44,659 nt of DNA. Source: Calothrix sp. HK-06. Its GTDB lineage: Bacteria; Cyanobacteriota; Cyanobacteriia; Cyanobacteriales; Nostocaceae. Within the stretch, counting starts at the first letter, position 1. The number at the start of each line of letters is the position of its first letter. Under the pieces are notes generated by a model. That model had not been told where the DNA came from and did no database searches. It saw nothing but the letters and a program-made list of their open reading frames with translations. The stretch lies in assembly GCF_001904745.1 (NCBI RefSeq), contig NZ_MRCD01000073.1, positions 1 to 44,659 on the forward strand, in the 5' to 3' direction. The position numbers and the translations under genes were made by a program. Below are positions 25,852-34,192 of the stretch, piece after piece.

Positions 25852-26784
25852 TTATATTGTTGAAACCCATTCTTTAATAAGTGCATTCACTTGGTCTGGT
25901 ATTTCGTCATGAGGACAGTGACCAGCATTTAGAAAATGCTCAGTTAAATTTGGGTAATAACGACGAAACTGTTTAGAGCGTTCACGAGCATTCATCCAAG
26001 GGTCGGCTTCTCCCCATAATATAAGTAATGGGCAAGTTAATTGTTTTAATAAGATATCAACCTTTTCGCCTTGGGGAGTGCTGAACATCGAAGCGAAAAC
26101 ATCAAAGGCGCCTTCATCACACGATGGACGATATATATCTTCTACTAATTGGTCGGTGATAGCACTTTTATCGAGATATACTTTTTCAAGAGTTTGTCGA
26201 ATTACCCAACGCTGACGTGCGTATTGAAACATCAAAAATTGAGCAAATGGCTGTTTGAATATTAACTTTGCCATATCTCCAAACAATTTTTGCACCATAT
26301 CAGGTTGTTTGGGCGGTTGAATTTCGCTTTGTATAGCTTCCGGTTCTGAAGATGACTGAGTATCACCAAATGGGCCAGCACTATTAAGTAATATTAACCC
26401 TGCAGCTGCATCTGGACGCTGTGCAGCTAGACATAGAGAAGCATAACCACCAAGTGAGTTACCTGCAAGAACAGCTTTATTACCAATAACCTGGGTAATA
26501 AAATCATAAAGTTGGTCACACCACAAATTACCGCTATACTCTAACTTTGGTTTTGCCGACCTACCATAACCAAGTAAATCGATAGCATACACCTCAAAGC
26601 TCTGCGAAAGCTCTGCAATATTTTTGCGCCAATGGTCAGTAGAGGCGCCGAAACCATGTACTAATAATAAAGCTGGTCTTGACGGACGCTTTTCTCCGGC
26701 TTGGACATAATAAATATTATGTCCTCGCCATTGCCAATACTTGCCAGGAATAGAAGAGGTAGGATATACCGTAGCTGCCTGCAT
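25852..26784 (-). CDS. Alpha/beta-fold hydrolase
   Basis: 310 aa from the ATG at 26784; the frame reaches 26856 but the family begins at MQAATVYPTSS. The oxyanion region is LLLVHGFGAS (about 43-52). The nucleophile elbow is GNSLGGY with Ser near 112, the acid is Asp in WGEADPW near 258, and the base is His in NAGHCPHDE near 286. The full triad is intact. A cap domain sits between (about 140-215). The substrate is unknown; close relatives in cyanobacteria and chloroplasts are lipid or chlorophyll-derivative hydrolases. It is 87 bases downstream of the lipoprotein methyltransferase gene on the same strand. Confidence 0.9.
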   Translation of the reverse strand: MQAATVYPTSSIPGKYWQWRGHNIYYVQAGEKRPSRPALLLVHGFGASTDHWRKNIAELSQSFEVYAIDLLGYGRSAKPKLEYSGNLWCDQLYDFITQVIGNKAVLAGNSLGGYASLCLAAQRPDAAAGLILLNSAGPFGDTQSSSEPEAIQSEIQPPKQPDMVQKLFGDMAKLIFKQPFAQFLMFQYARQRWVIRQTLEKVYLDKSAITDQLVEDIYRPSCDEGAFDVFASMFSTPQGEKVDILLKQLTCPLLILWGEADPWMNARERSKQFRRYYPNLTEHFLNAGHCPHDEIPDQVNALIKEWVSTI

Positions 26785-26870
26785 AATTAAGAAATGTAAA
26801 GTCACCTTTAACAATCTTAAACTTTTTACAGTGCGGACAGGATACGGAATACACACCTCAGTTGGAGAGT

Positions 26871-27497
26871 TTATCGTAAATTAGCAGGAACCTCTTTAGG
26901 AATAGTCCAGTAATAAACCGTTCGACCATTAACATTAGCAGTTTGCTCAGGTTTCCAATCACCCATATCAAAAGCGTGAGAAACTATACGAGTACCTGGT
27001 TTAAGCTGTTTAAACAACTGTGGTCGCAATTTAACATTAAGCTCTGGTAATAAATAAAGCGTCACCACAGTAGCTTTACTAAAATCACTCTTAAATAAAT
27101 CCTGTTGAAGGAACGTAACCTTATCGCTAACACCTTCTTTTTTCGCATTTGCGTTAGCTTCTTTAATACGTTCAGGGTCAATATCTATACCAGTTCCCCT
27201 AGTGCCAAACCTTTTTGCCGCAGTAATAGGAATTCTACCGTCACCGCTGCCAAGGTCAAACAAAATATCATTTTTTCCGACTTTAGCCATAGACAACATT
27301 TTGTCTACAACCTCTGGTGGTGTTGGTACATAAACCACATCAGGAGTACGTTCTCTGGGTTGTGCAGGCGCCGTTTGCTGTACTTCTTGTGCAGTAGCTG
27401 TAGGCGCTTGAGCTACGTTTTTTGAGTCAACTTGTTGTGTGCAGCTAGCCAAAAGTAAACTGCTTACACCTAATGTTGCAAGTAAAGTTTTGAGCAT
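26871..27497 (-). CDS. Lipoprotein with class I methyltransferase domain
   Basis: 208 aa from the ATG at 27497. A short signal ends in a lipobox, LLLASC (about 14-19), so the protein should be lipidated and exported. A low-complexity linker rich in Ala, Gln and Pro (about 20-55) leads to a Rossmann methyltransferase domain: ILFDLGSGDGRIPITAAKRF (motif I) near 78-97, GIDIDPERIKEA (post-I) near 104-115 and LYLLPELNVKLRPQLFKQL near 148-166. Methyltransferases need SAM, which is normally cytosolic, so an exported one is odd. Either SAM or a different ligand is used outside, or the lipobox is misleading. It is downstream of an AGAAACCCGG hairpin. Confidence 0.82.
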   Translation of the reverse strand: MLKTLLATLGVSSLLLASCTQQVDSKNVAQAPTATAQEVQQTAPAQPRERTPDVVYVPTPPEVVDKMLSMAKVGKNDILFDLGSGDGRIPITAAKRFGTRGTGIDIDPERIKEANANAKKEGVSDKVTFLQQDLFKSDFSKATVVTLYLLPELNVKLRPQLFKQLKPGTRIVSHAFDMGDWKPEQTANVNGRTVYYWTIPKEVPANLR

Positions 27498-27530
27498 AAT
27501 GTTTTGATAAGGGGGATAGTAAAAGTGCAT

Positions 27531-27595
27531 AGAAACCGGGCTTCTTAGGAAAATTTGCTTGATAAATTAAATTTTTGAAAAGAAGCCCGGTTTCT
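27531..27595. repeat. AGAAACCCGG-family inverted repeat
   Basis: AGAAACCGGGCTTCTT (27531-27546) and AGAAGCCCGGTTTCT (27581-27595) around a 34-base AT-rich centre, nearly the same as the copy at 31-96. It lies between the permease stop and the methyltransferase start on the minus strand, so it may end the permease transcript. Confidence 0.75.
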
Positions 27596-27605
27596 TTCTG
27601 GTTAG

Positions 27606-28937
27606 TTATTCCTTATTACCTAAAAGCAATATGGGAACTCCAGTTAACAAGACCAAAACACCAACAGTACCGCCTATACCTGTATAGTTAATGCTGGAGT
27701 ACAGCAAGTATGCACAGGTGGCACAAAATAGTAGAGGAATAATTGGATAAAGCGGTACTTTGAAAGGACGTTCAATTTCTGGCTCACGATGACGCAGTAC
27801 AAATAAGGCAATACCAGACAGAAGGAAAAAGAACCAAAATACTGGCGCCGTATATTCCACCATTGTCTTAAAGCCGTTACGAGTTATGGCGCCAAGTATG
27901 ATGAGTAAAAGAGCGATGCCAGCTTGAACCAACAAAGCATTCGCAGGTGTACTCTTACTACTCCAGCGACCGAGGAAAGCAAATTTACGAAAATCTTGTC
28001 CAAGTGCATAGTTACTGCGGGCGCCCGTAAAAATAGTAGCGTTTGCCGCACCCAATGCAGAAACAGCAATTAGAAAACTGAGAAACTTCGCTCCGCCTTC
28101 ACCTAAGGCACGACGCATCAAATCAGCGGCAGGCGCCTTAGAATTTGCCATATCTACCATACCCAAACCGTGCAAATATGCCAGGTTAATTAATAGATAG
28201 ATAACTGTTATGATGGCGATACTTCCTAATAATACCTTTACCATATTACGCCGTGCGCCGCGTACCTCCGCAGAGAGATATGCAGCTTCATTCCATCCAC
28301 CGTAAGTTAGCAATACAAACACCATAGCTAATCCAAAAGTAGTAGTTTGGTTAGGAGCAGGTGCCGTACTTGCTCTTTCGGCAGTAGCAAAAAAAATACC
28401 AACACTAATAACAAGCAATAAACCTAAAACTTTCGCAGCAGTCAGAAGATTTTGTGTCCATCTACCTGAATTAATGCCTATAACGTTTAAGAACGTCAGC
28501 ACTACAACTGCCAAAACAGCGTAAATATCTGCAGAATATTCTCCCAACGGTAAAAGCTGTGCAGTATAATCTCCAAATACAAAACCTAGCAAAGCAATTG
28601 AACCCGTTTGAACAACTGCCATACGTGCCCAAGCAAATAGAAATGCGAGCTTGTCACCAAATGCGCGATGTATATAATGATAAGTTCCACCCGCATGAGG
28701 GAATGTTGTTGCTAACTCCGCATAACACAAGGCGCCGACTAAAGACATAATTCCACCCAGCAACCAAGCAGTTAGTGCAACTTGTGCATTTGCAGCGTTT
28801 GCTGCTACCAAAGCAGGTGTCTCGAAAATGCCTACACCAACAACCATTCCCACTATCAAAGCACCCGCATCAACAGTCGAAAGCGTTGGCTTTGGAGTAG
28901 ATATTGCTGACTCAGACAGTGTAGTTTTTGATGCCAT
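27606..28937 (-). CDS. APC-family amino-acid permease
   Basis: 443 aa with about 12 membrane helices. The APC start VDAGALIVGMVVGVGIFETP (about 22-41) carries the G-(I/V)-G-(I/V)-G-I-F unwound segment of TM1 that binds the substrate backbone. Further landmarks are ALCYAELATTFPHAGGTYHY, with the E-L-x-x-x-x-P-x-x-G-G motif of TM3, and FVLLTYGGWNEAAYLSAEVR in TM6. The LeuT-like fold transports amino acids or polyamines by H+ symport or exchange; the substrate cannot be read from sequence. An HxlR regulator is divergent 482 bases away; any link is speculative. Confidence 0.9.
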   Translation of the reverse strand: MASKTTLSESAISTPKPTLSTVDAGALIVGMVVGVGIFETPALVAANAANAQVALTAWLLGGIMSLVGALCYAELATTFPHAGGTYHYIHRAFGDKLAFLFAWARMAVVQTGSIALLGFVFGDYTAQLLPLGEYSADIYAVLAVVVLTFLNVIGINSGRWTQNLLTAAKVLGLLLVISVGIFFATAERASTAPAPNQTTTFGLAMVFVLLTYGGWNEAAYLSAEVRGARRNMVKVLLGSIAIITVIYLLINLAYLHGLGMVDMANSKAPAADLMRRALGEGGAKFLSFLIAVSALGAANATIFTGARSNYALGQDFRKFAFLGRWSSKSTPANALLVQAGIALLLIILGAITRNGFKTMVEYTAPVFWFFFLLSGIALFVLRHREPEIERPFKVPLYPIIPLLFCATCAYLLYSSINYTGIGGTVGVLVLLTGVPILLLGNKE

Positions 28938-29272
28938 AACATTTATTGGGATGGTTTTACTGATAACGCTCTTCCGCAGCAGAAACTCTAGTTTTATTAA
29001 AATTTCAATAATAAATACGCATCACTTATATACATTTTTCAACAAATGTGTATGTATAAAAAAATAGCACCAGTGCCAGTGTTTGCTTGACAGGTCAAGA
29101 CATACTCATACGTTCGTACATCATCAAGTATTCAAAACTTTGATAAATCCCCCATGAAAGTTTTATGAAAACATTTTAATATTTTGGGTAGAGATACGTT
29201 CACGTAGTGTCCCGCAGGGAATAATCGTGTCTTTCTTAAAACAAATATTACTTTAGGAGGATGCTAATTTAA

Positions 29273-29354
29273 AGAAACCGGGTTTTCACGCATTTATTGT
29301 CGCAGACAAATCGTCATTTTAATTACAATATTTCAACAAAGAAACCCGGTTTCT
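29273..29354. repeat. AGAAACCCGG-family inverted repeat, leader of HxlR gene
   Basis: AGAAACCGGGTTTTC (29273-29287) and AGAAACCCGGTTTCT (29340-29354) surround a 52-base centre, 65 bases before the HxlR start. The rest of the 28938-29419 gap shows a GTGTCCCGCAGGGA repeat near 29208 and no gene. Confidence 0.7.
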
Positions 29355-29419
29355 AAGATTTACGTTATGTCAAACATCACATGCCAAAATAGAATGAACA
29401 GTAAACACACAACAACACT

Positions 29420-29755
29420 ATGCATCTCGACTCTAAAAACCATGCCCGACTCACGTGTGAAGTCGAATCAACGATAAAAGTGATAGGAGGACGTTGGAAA
29501 GTTTTGATTATTCGTGAACTAATGACAGTCAAACGCTTTGGCGAACTACAGCGCGCGTTACCTGGAATAACTCAAAAAATGTTGACTCAACAACTGCGCG
29601 AACTCGAAGACGACGGAATTGTTAAGCGCCAAGTTTACCCACAAATTCCGCCAAAAGTAGAATATGAGTTAACACCGCTCGGAGAAACGCTCAAACCCCT
29701 CCTCTATGCAATGCACGAATGGGGTGTAAAATATTTACAACAAAAAAATCAATAA
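29420..29755 (+). CDS. HxlR-family transcriptional regulator
   Basis: 111 aa single-domain winged helix. The family signature is clear: CEVESTIKVIGGRWKVLIIR (about 13-32, with the conserved Cys13), ELMTVKRFGELQRALPGITQ, KMLTQQLRELEDDGIVKRQV and YPQIPPKVEYELTPLG. HxlR proteins are dimers that bind palindromes and often sense aldehydes, electrophiles or quinones through the N-terminal cysteine. The target is unknown; no enzyme gene is adjacent on the same strand. The convergent Slr1339-family gene ends 13 bases away, with a TATATATATA run between. Confidence 0.9.
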   Translation: MHLDSKNHARLTCEVESTIKVIGGRWKVLIIRELMTVKRFGELQRALPGITQKMLTQQLRELEDDGIVKRQVYPQIPPKVEYELTPLGETLKPLLYAMHEWGVKYLQQKNQ

Positions 29756-29768
29756 CATTATATATATA

Positions 29769-30170
29769 TCAATTTTCCAAACCTTCTAAATATTCAACTG
29801 CTGCATCTAACTGAGATGGATACCCTTGAGAAAAACTTTCAAACCAAAGTCCCTCTGGAGAAAGCGGTTCTAACTCAGATAACCAAACTTGCGCTTGCTG
29901 CTTTAAAACATCACGCTTTTTCTGCTGCTGCTCTAACACACGAATACGCTCTGCTTCAAGCTCTTGCTGTCGTTGTAACTCTACTGCTAAATCTTTCTCA
30001 TCAAAATCAGCTTTGACATCAGCCAACAGTTTATCAAGACCAATCGGTTTATCTGATGATACAACATTATTCAATGTACGTATGTTTGGACGCTGGGATT
30101 GAGATTGTGATTTAGGCGCCTGTGTATATTCGTTCTGAATTTCAGCCAGTAGCTTATCAATTTCATCCAT
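29769..30170 (-). CDS. Slr1339-family salt-stress-associated protein
   Basis: 133 aa, soluble. It begins MDEIDKLLAEIQNEY, has a Gln/Ser-rich linker with SQSQSQ, a repeat of the start motif (LDKLLADVKADFDEKD near 42-57), a highly charged coiled-coil helix (about 60-95, rich in Glu, Gln, Arg) and a C-terminal block LSPEGLWFESFSQGYPSQLD. This plan matches the cyanobacterial family named after Synechocystis Slr1339. The name reflects expression or proteomic data, and no biochemical role is known. It converges with the HxlR gene. Confidence 0.68.
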   Translation of the reverse strand: MDEIDKLLAEIQNEYTQAPKSQSQSQRPNIRTLNNVVSSDKPIGLDKLLADVKADFDEKDLAVELQRQQELEAERIRVLEQQQKKRDVLKQQAQVWLSELEPLSPEGLWFESFSQGYPSQLDAAVEYLEGLEN

Positions 30171-30246
30171 ATGGTGATGAATATTATTTATTTAAAAGAT
30201 ATTGAGTGCTATCCATCACTATAACAACTAGTTATATGAGAATCAA

Positions 30247-30261
30247 AGAAACCCGGTTTCT
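30247..30261. repeat. Single AGAAACCCGGTTTCT palindrome
   Basis: A lone core unit of the hairpin family, 77 bases upstream of the Slr1339-family gene. The gap 30171-30496 otherwise shows nothing I can name. Confidence 0.7.
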
Positions 30262-30496
30262 AAGAGTTTCTCAGATTTTACATAACTTTACATTCCTTGC
30301 CAAATACAAATTAAATGTTAAGTTAGACTGATGAAATGTATAAAGGATATCAATGTGATTTTTTTAACTTATGTAGTGACGTAAGCAACTCTGGCTATGG
30401 GATTCAACAATGAGTCTGAACTAAGAATTTAAAGTCTTAAATGTATTTATGTACGTGTTTAGCGCTATTTATTTAACGCAGTAAGGATAGATAAAT

Positions 30497-30733
30497 ATGA
30501 GTTACATGCAGGTAATGTTAGATTTCATTACATGTAAGTTTCCGTTTTGGGGAACATGTAATTTTCAGTTTGAGCCAGAAACGAAAACAATATTTATTCA
30601 ATGTTTAACTTCAGAAGGGAGAGCAAAAGTACTCGCAGATGCGTCGAAAATATCAGCATTAGATATTAATGTGGAGCAATTTATTATTAAAGTTCCGCAA
30701 TATTCAGATATTATTATTTCTCATATTCGGTAA
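30497..30733 (+). CDS. Small hypothetical protein
   Basis: 78 aa, family not recognised. It has an N-terminal half with two cysteines (C13, C21) and aromatic residues (KFPFWGTCNFQFEPETKTIF), then an amphipathic C-terminal half ending KVPQYSDIIISHIR. There is no signal or membrane segment. It lies 214 bases upstream of the helical carotenoid protein gene with a TAACGGATG repeat between, so it may be a separate unit. A GTAAGGATAG ribosome-like site precedes the ATG. Confidence 0.5.
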   Translation: MSYMQVMLDFITCKFPFWGTCNFQFEPETKTIFIQCLTSEGRAKVLADASKISALDINVEQFIIKVPQYSDIIISHIR

Positions 30734-30764
30734 ATCTATCGAGAGCGAAGGGATGTAACCAACT

Positions 30765-30793
30765 CATTCGTTGCATCTGTTACATCCGTTGCC
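30765..30793. repeat. TAACGGATG repeat copy
   Basis: CATTCGTTGCATCTGTTACA then TCCGTTGCC: three units in reverse orientation with the CGTTGCC edge, 32 bases after the small hypothetical gene. Confidence 0.75.
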
Positions 30794-30947
30794 AATATAT
30801 CGCGAGTATTGTATATCAGCCTATTCAAGGTTGATATACATTGTTATTCTTTTGGATGGCGCCACATATGTCTTGAGTAGGGTTATTCGCAAATGATGTT
30901 TTGATAACTTGACATCATGAGAGTATAAATACCAATCGGAGGGAATC

Positions 30948-31439
30948 ATGACCTATACTCAAAGCCCTAACCAAGAGATTAATCAAGTCGCACAGGCTTT
31001 TAGCGGCTTAGAAGTAGATGACCAACTAGCATTATTCTGGTTTGTTTACAAAGAAATGGGTAGTTCTGTAACTCCTGCTGCTCCAGGCGCCAGTACAGCT
31101 TCAGATGCAATTGCTGAAGGTCTGTTTAACCAAGTTAAAGAATTATCTCATGAAGAGCAGCTACAACTTCAAAGAGACTTGATAAACAAGGCAGATACTC
31201 AATTAAGTCGTGAGTATGGTTCTTTAAGCGATACAACAAAACTATTGTTCTGGTACTTGCTCGCTCAAGGTATGGATAATGGTACAATTATTCCAATGCC
31301 TGAAAATTATCAACTTTCTAGTTCTGCACAAGAAGTGTTTGACCAAATCAAACAAAAAGAATTTGAACAACAAATGACCATTTTCCGTGATTATGTAGCA
31401 CCAATGGGCGCCGAAGCGAAGCCAGGTGCAGAAATTTAG
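30948..31439 (+). CDS. Helical carotenoid protein (OCP N-terminal-domain homologue)
   Basis: 163 aa, equal to the N-terminal domain of the orange carotenoid protein alone. Key positions align: LEVDDQLALFWFVYKEMG holds the Trp and Tyr that line the carotenoid (OCP W41 and Y44 equivalents). TPAAPGAS follows, then LINKADTQLSREYGSLSDTT, LLFWYLLAQGM with the second Trp (W110 equivalent), and PMPENYQLS. The protein should bind a ketocarotenoid such as canthaxanthin or echinenone and quench singlet oxygen or excited phycobilisomes; members of this class differ in which they do. There is a GGAGGG ribosome site. A hairpin terminator follows and a divergent paralogue comes next. Confidence 0.88.
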   Translation: MTYTQSPNQEINQVAQAFSGLEVDDQLALFWFVYKEMGSSVTPAAPGASTASDAIAEGLFNQVKELSHEEQLQLQRDLINKADTQLSREYGSLSDTTKLLFWYLLAQGMDNGTIIPMPENYQLSSSAQEVFDQIKQKEFEQQMTIFRDYVAPMGAEAKPGAEI

Positions 31440-31449
31440 ACTTTTATAG

Positions 31450-31487
31450 CGTGAAGGGGGAAAGGAAAACCTTTCTCCAACTTCGCG
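31450..31487 (+). terminator. Hairpin after the helical carotenoid protein gene
   Basis: CGTGAAG then GGGGAAAGG pair with CCTTTCTCC then CTTCGCG around an AAAA loop, 10 bases after the stop. The stem is long with two wobble pairs but no T-run, so it may act as a stability element instead of a terminator. Confidence 0.5.
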
Positions 31488-31643
31488 TCTACCTAAAGGT
31501 ATATAAATATATTTCTACCTTTTAATAGTGAAGTTAGAAGCTTACATTTTCTAGTCTAGTGGCAAGTACGACGTTTACAAAGCAGTAATTATTAAATGGT
31601 CGTATACAAAAGCAAATAAAGAATCAAATAATTGGAGGTTGTG

Positions 31644-32162
31644 ATGACTTTTGCAAATGTCAAAAATGTAGAAACTGTTGTATTAAAATTCCGCGCATTA
31701 AGTGCTGACGATAAGTTAACCGTTTTAGCTCAACTTTATGGAGAAGTAGCAGCAGAGATAGCTCCGACTGTTTCCCAGAGCAATGTAACTGATGACGCTG
31801 CTACCAATTTAGTCAAGCAAATTCAGCAAATAGCTTCAGAGCAACAGGTTGATGCTTTGCGTGGGTTAGTTGAAGGCAAACAAAGCGACGGAGAAACTGT
31901 ACTCGATGAGCATCCGACCAAAGCGTTAGGTGAGCTTTTTACAGGTGGTGAGAAAAGTACTTCATTTTCCAGTAAGGAATATGACTCGTTAAGTACTGAC
32001 TCCCGACTGTTCTTCTGGTTTCAAGTAGCTCAAAACCTAGGAAAATCAGTTGTTGGTATACCTGATGACCATATGCCAAATGAACGGGTTTCTGAAGTAT
32101 TAGATTTAATTGGAACTCCTCAAGTTGAAGACTTGGTGTCTTTGTTGAAGAAAGTACTGTAG
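31644..32162 (+). CDS. Divergent OCP N-terminal-domain-like protein
   Basis: 172 aa from the ATG at 31644 with GGAGG 5 bases upstream; a TTG at 31632 is less likely because the ribosome site would be inside the gene. The order of blocks matches the preceding carotenoid protein: RALSADDKLTVLAQLYGEVA, IAPTVSQ, QQVDALRGLVEG, YDSLSTDSRLFFWFQVAQNL and IPDDHMPNERVSEVLDLI. The Tyr (Y44 equivalent) and second Trp are kept, but the first Trp (W41 equivalent) is replaced in LAQLY and about 30 residues are inserted near 75-105 (PTKALGELFTGGEKSTSF). Carotenoid binding is therefore uncertain; it may be a partner or carrier of its neighbour. Confidence 0.72.
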   Translation: MTFANVKNVETVVLKFRALSADDKLTVLAQLYGEVAAEIAPTVSQSNVTDDAATNLVKQIQQIASEQQVDALRGLVEGKQSDGETVLDEHPTKALGELFTGGEKSTSFSSKEYDSLSTDSRLFFWFQVAQNLGKSVVGIPDDHMPNERVSEVLDLIGTPQVEDLVSLLKKVL

Positions 32163-32174
32163 TTAAATTTATAT

Positions 32175-32204
32175 AAACCGGGTTTGTTATATGACCCGGT
32201 TTTT
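32175..32204. terminator. Bidirectional terminator, AAACCGGGT stem
   Basis: AAACCGGGT (32175-32183) pairs with ACCCGGTTT (32194-32202) and is followed by a T-run. It lies 12 bases after the carotenoid-protein-like gene and at the end of the convergent lipoprotein gene. The core is the same as in the AGAAACCCGG repeats, which supports the view that these repeats act as terminators. Confidence 0.8.
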
Positions 32205-32857
32205 CATTGTGCTTTAGCTATAATTTTAAAGGCTGGAGGGGCGCCGTTAAAAACGGTATTATAAACTAACCACCCACTTTTTGTTTTTCGCAAGTAATTA
32301 GTTTGTGGAACATCAGAACCTGGAGACTTTGCCAGCAATTGATTTGATTCAAGTGAAAATATTTTATGACTCCAAGTTTCTGTTAAATCTACCTTTGCAG
32401 TAGAGCCATCTGAGCTAATTTGAAAGTTATGAAAAACTTGTTTCCGCAATTTGGAATATATATAAGTTTGATGAGATTTTAACTCCGAAACTAATTTTTG
32501 CTTTTTCTGTAGCTCCTCCCCTGTGTATGCTTTGCTAAGTACATCAGAATTTAAAGACTGATTAACTTCTCTATCGATATCATCAGCGTTTTTTATAGCA
32601 TTTTTGAGTTCATCAATCTTTTTCTCAGCTTCCGCTCCATCTTCTGGTTTAATAGTAATTAAATTTTGTTGCAATGTTTGAGCAGAAGCTTGACTTGATG
32701 CAAAAGATGTAGCTAACGTAGCCGTAGTACGGCTAGCAATGTTTTCAGATGTATCTGTATTTACTTTTTTCGATTCAAGGCTTTTACAACTAGTTAGTAG
32801 TAAGGCAATAGAGGTTGCGTAAAAACAAGTGTAGATAACATGGTGTCTAATCTTCAT
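32204..32857 (-). CDS. Lipoprotein with possible IMS/ARC6-like C-terminal domain
   Basis: 217 aa. A signal peptide ends in the lipobox LLLTSC (about 19-24), so the protein should be anchored to a membrane after lipidation. A Ser/Ala/Thr-rich linker (about 25-65) precedes a helical part (about 70-125) and a C-terminal alpha/beta part (about 130-215). Segments there, including VLSKAYTGEEL, STAKVDLTETW and YLRKTKSGWLVYN, follow the pattern of the IMS/DUF4101 domain of ARC6-like and other cyanobacterial proteins. That assignment is tentative and the function is unknown. Confidence 0.62.
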   Translation of the reverse strand: MKIRHHVIYTCFYATSIALLLTSCKSLESKKVNTDTSENIASRTTATLATSFASSQASAQTLQQNLITIKPEDGAEAEKKIDELKNAIKNADDIDREVNQSLNSDVLSKAYTGEELQKKQKLVSELKSHQTYIYSKLRKQVFHNFQISSDGSTAKVDLTETWSHKIFSLESNQLLAKSPGSDVPQTNYLRKTKSGWLVYNTVFNGAPPAFKIIAKAQ

Positions 32858-33123
32858 CGTGATTCCCCCTGATTTAGCTTAACGCTACATAATAAAAACT
32901 ATTTTATGTGTGCGGACAAATGATTCTTATTTGCATTGTAAAGTATAAATACTCATACATATGTTAAGTGTTATTAAACGAAAATCAAATTTTTCATAAT
33001 CATTGTTAATAGAATTAAAGATTTTGGCGCCGAAAACAACTACAAAGTTAAGAATTTTTAAAATTCAGCCGCGAGCATCGAAATTACCCCTGACAAAAGA
33101 AATTCTTATGCTATAGTGTTTAC

Positions 33124-33195
33124 GGGTGACTAGCTCAATGGTAGAGCATAGGACTCTTAATCCTCAGGTTCTGGGTTCGAGCCCCAGGTCACCCA
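33124..33195 (+). tRNA. tRNA-Lys (CTT)
   Basis: 72 bases. Acceptor GGGTGAC pairs with GTCACCC, discriminator A; D-arm GCTCAATGGTAGAGC; anticodon arm with loop CTCTTAA (anticodon CTT); T-arm CTGGG-TTCGAGC-CCCAG. The first pair of the anticodon stem (T27 with C43) is a mismatch. CCA is not encoded. A restriction-modification remnant follows 103 bases downstream. Confidence 0.93.
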
Positions 33196-33298
33196 CCTAA
33201 AGAGCATCAGCAATTTTCCTTATGTAAAAATGCACATAAGTTTTTGGTTATGTTTAGGTTTTTTGAGCAAAAAGTAGTGTACTCAAGAAAATCAGAAC

Positions 33299-34192
33299 AT
33301 GGCTAAAAACAAGTTAATAGCTTTTGGATGGTATGGTGGTAAATTTAGTCACTTAGATTGGCTTTTACCCCTTCTGCCTGAAGCAGTGCATTACTGTGAA
33401 CCATTTGGTGGTTCGGCAGCAGTTTTAATTAACCGCAAGCCATCTCCGGTTGAAACATATAACGATATTGACGGCGAAGTTGCCAATTTTTTTCGTATAC
33501 TACGCTCCAACAAAGAGAAGTTAATAGAGGCAATTGGCTTAACCCCTTTTTCGCGCGAAGAATTTGAAGTTGCTATTTCTCCGATAGCTGCTGATATATC
33601 TAACTTTGAACGAGCAAGGCGATTTTTTATTTGGGCAAGGCAGGTGAGAACGGGTTTAGCGCAAACGGCTAGCTCAGGAAGATGGGCGCATTGTAAATTA
33701 ACGTCGTGTGCAGGAATGGCAGGCGCCGTTTCTCGATGGTTGGGAAGTGTGGAAGATTTGCCAGAAATTGTGCAGCGACTTTTACGAGTACAAATAGAAA
33801 ATGATAAAGCGATTAAAGTAATTCAACGCTACGACAGTGAGGAAACATTATTTTACTGTGACCCTCCTTATCCGCATAATTCTAGGGGTGATAGTCAGGC
33901 ATACGCTTATGAAATGACCGATGAGCAACATCAAGAACTTGCAGCAGTATTACATAATGTTAAGGGTAAAGTGGCTGTTTCTGGTTATAAATGTCGCTTA
34001 ATGGATGAATTATACGGTGACTGGAAAACTATTACGGCGCCTGAAAAAGTTTGCCATTCGACCAAGGGATTACGAACTGAGGTACTATGGATTAATTATG
34101 ATGTTAATAGTATTTCTAAATCTAATTTAAACCAAGCTAGTTCAAAACTTTTAGGAACTGAATGTCAACCCCAGCAATTATCCTTGATTTAA
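33299..34192 (+). CDS. DNA adenine (N6) methyltransferase, D12/Dam-like class
   Basis: 297 aa. The start FGWYGGKFSHLDWLLPLL (about 9-26) and CEPFGGSAAVL (about 38-48) make up the SAM-binding part; ETYNDIDGEV is the next motif; the catalytic motif IV is FYCDPPYPH (about 196-204). The region between (about 70-190) is the target-recognition part. It should methylate adenine in a specific DNA sequence that cannot be read from the protein. It is the modification partner of the restriction gene that overlaps its last 31 bases. Since that gene is broken, this is now probably an orphan methylase. The gene itself is intact. Confidence 0.92.
   Translation: MAKNKLIAFGWYGGKFSHLDWLLPLLPEAVHYCEPFGGSAAVLINRKPSPVETYNDIDGEVANFFRILRSNKEKLIEAIGLTPFSREEFEVAISPIAADISNFERARRFFIWARQVRTGLAQTASSGRWAHCKLTSCAGMAGAVSRWLGSVEDLPEIVQRLLRVQIENDKAIKVIQRYDSEETLFYCDPPYPHNSRGDSQAYAYEMTDEQHQELAAVLHNVKGKVAVSGYKCRLMDELYGDWKTITAPEKVCHSTKGLRTEVLWINYDVNSISKSNLNQASSKLLGTECQPQQLSLI

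Noticed and set aside
29105-29125. Another copy of the TetR operator (ATACGTTCGTAC)
   Set aside because: Only the central GTTCG is shared; the outer TATAAC and GATATA parts are missing.
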